DNA of 64,000 nt. It comes from Enterococcus crotali. Its GTDB lineage: Bacteria; Bacillota; Bacilli; Lactobacillales; Enterococcaceae. Of the stretch, positions 63,970 through 64,000 are shown in pieces (positions within the stretch are counted from its first letter, which is position 1; each line of letters opens with the position of its first letter). Location of the stretch: NCBI RefSeq assembly GCF_000633635.1, contig NZ_AYPQ01000001.1:342817-406816 (forward strand), written 5' to 3'. The notes beneath the pieces were generated by a model. It was given only the letters and a program-made list of their open reading frames with translations. It had not been told where the DNA came from and did not search any database. Both the position numbers and the translations under genes were made by a program.

Positions 63970-64000
63970 CATTCAGATTCCTAATTTTCATGAGAGCTAA

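Overview
The window reads as a low-GC Firmicute chromosome, most likely an Enterococcus. The reasons are the WxL/DUF916 surface-protein cluster, the order polA-mutM-coaE-nrdR-dnaB-dnaI, a PTS-rich gene content, strong AGGAGG ribosome binding sites and a CtsR-type box in front of clpB. I cannot fix the species from sequence alone.

Layout. 1-7.7 kb: the end of a response regulator, then a WxL cell-surface operon (large WxL protein, small FPQTG-anchored protein, two small WxL proteins, a DUF916 WxL-binding membrane protein, a bitopic membrane protein and a dedicated signal peptidase I). 7.9-9.7 kb: a small secreted protein and an orphan tyrosine recombinase. 9.9-17.5 kb: a mannosyl-glycan utilisation operon (GH38, PTS EIIC, RpiR regulator, GH125, GH1). 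17.7-27.7 kb: mixed genes (methyltransferase, UspA, M23 peptidase, XRE regulator with a divergent unknown gene, CopB copper ATPase, Mga-like regulator, aldo/keto reductase). 28.3-35.8 kb: replication and repair core genes. 36.4-41.3 kb: a magnesium locus (M-box riboswitch, repeated leader ORFs, mgtC, GNAT, mgtA). 41.4-44.7 kb: an Agr-like two-component system with a YhfC-type membrane protease and a lipoprotein. 44.9-49 kb: CtsR-controlled clpB and the ohrR/ohr pair. 49-52 kb: minus-strand genes. 52-54.7 kb: phosphatase and lepA. 55.3-59.6 kb: TraX-like protein plus a response regulator/ABC transporter/histidine kinase module. 60-60.7 kb: cold-shock gene and two tandem candidate small RNA genes. 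60.7-63.8 kb: KtrB-like potassium transporter and the trehalose PTS.

Two themes stand out. First, nine genes are split by at least one single-base deletion and a tenth has its start displaced (twelve deletions in all). Every lesion is a -1, nearly all fall in homopolymers, and housekeeping genes such as mutM and ktrB are hit. I think most are sequencing or assembly errors rather than true pseudogenes. I give full-length reconstructed spans for them and type the nine split genes as pseudogene only because the reading frame is broken as written. Second, the regulatory DNA is unusually rich: an M-box with a clear terminator/antiterminator followed by three tandem leader repeats, each with a Shine-Dalgarno and a short ORF; a duplicated 90-bp segment encoding two back-to-back micro-ORFs abutting clpB; twin small-RNA genes with covarying terminators and anti-Shine-Dalgarno motifs; and matching 11-bp-periodic boxes at two promoters flanking a response regulator gene.
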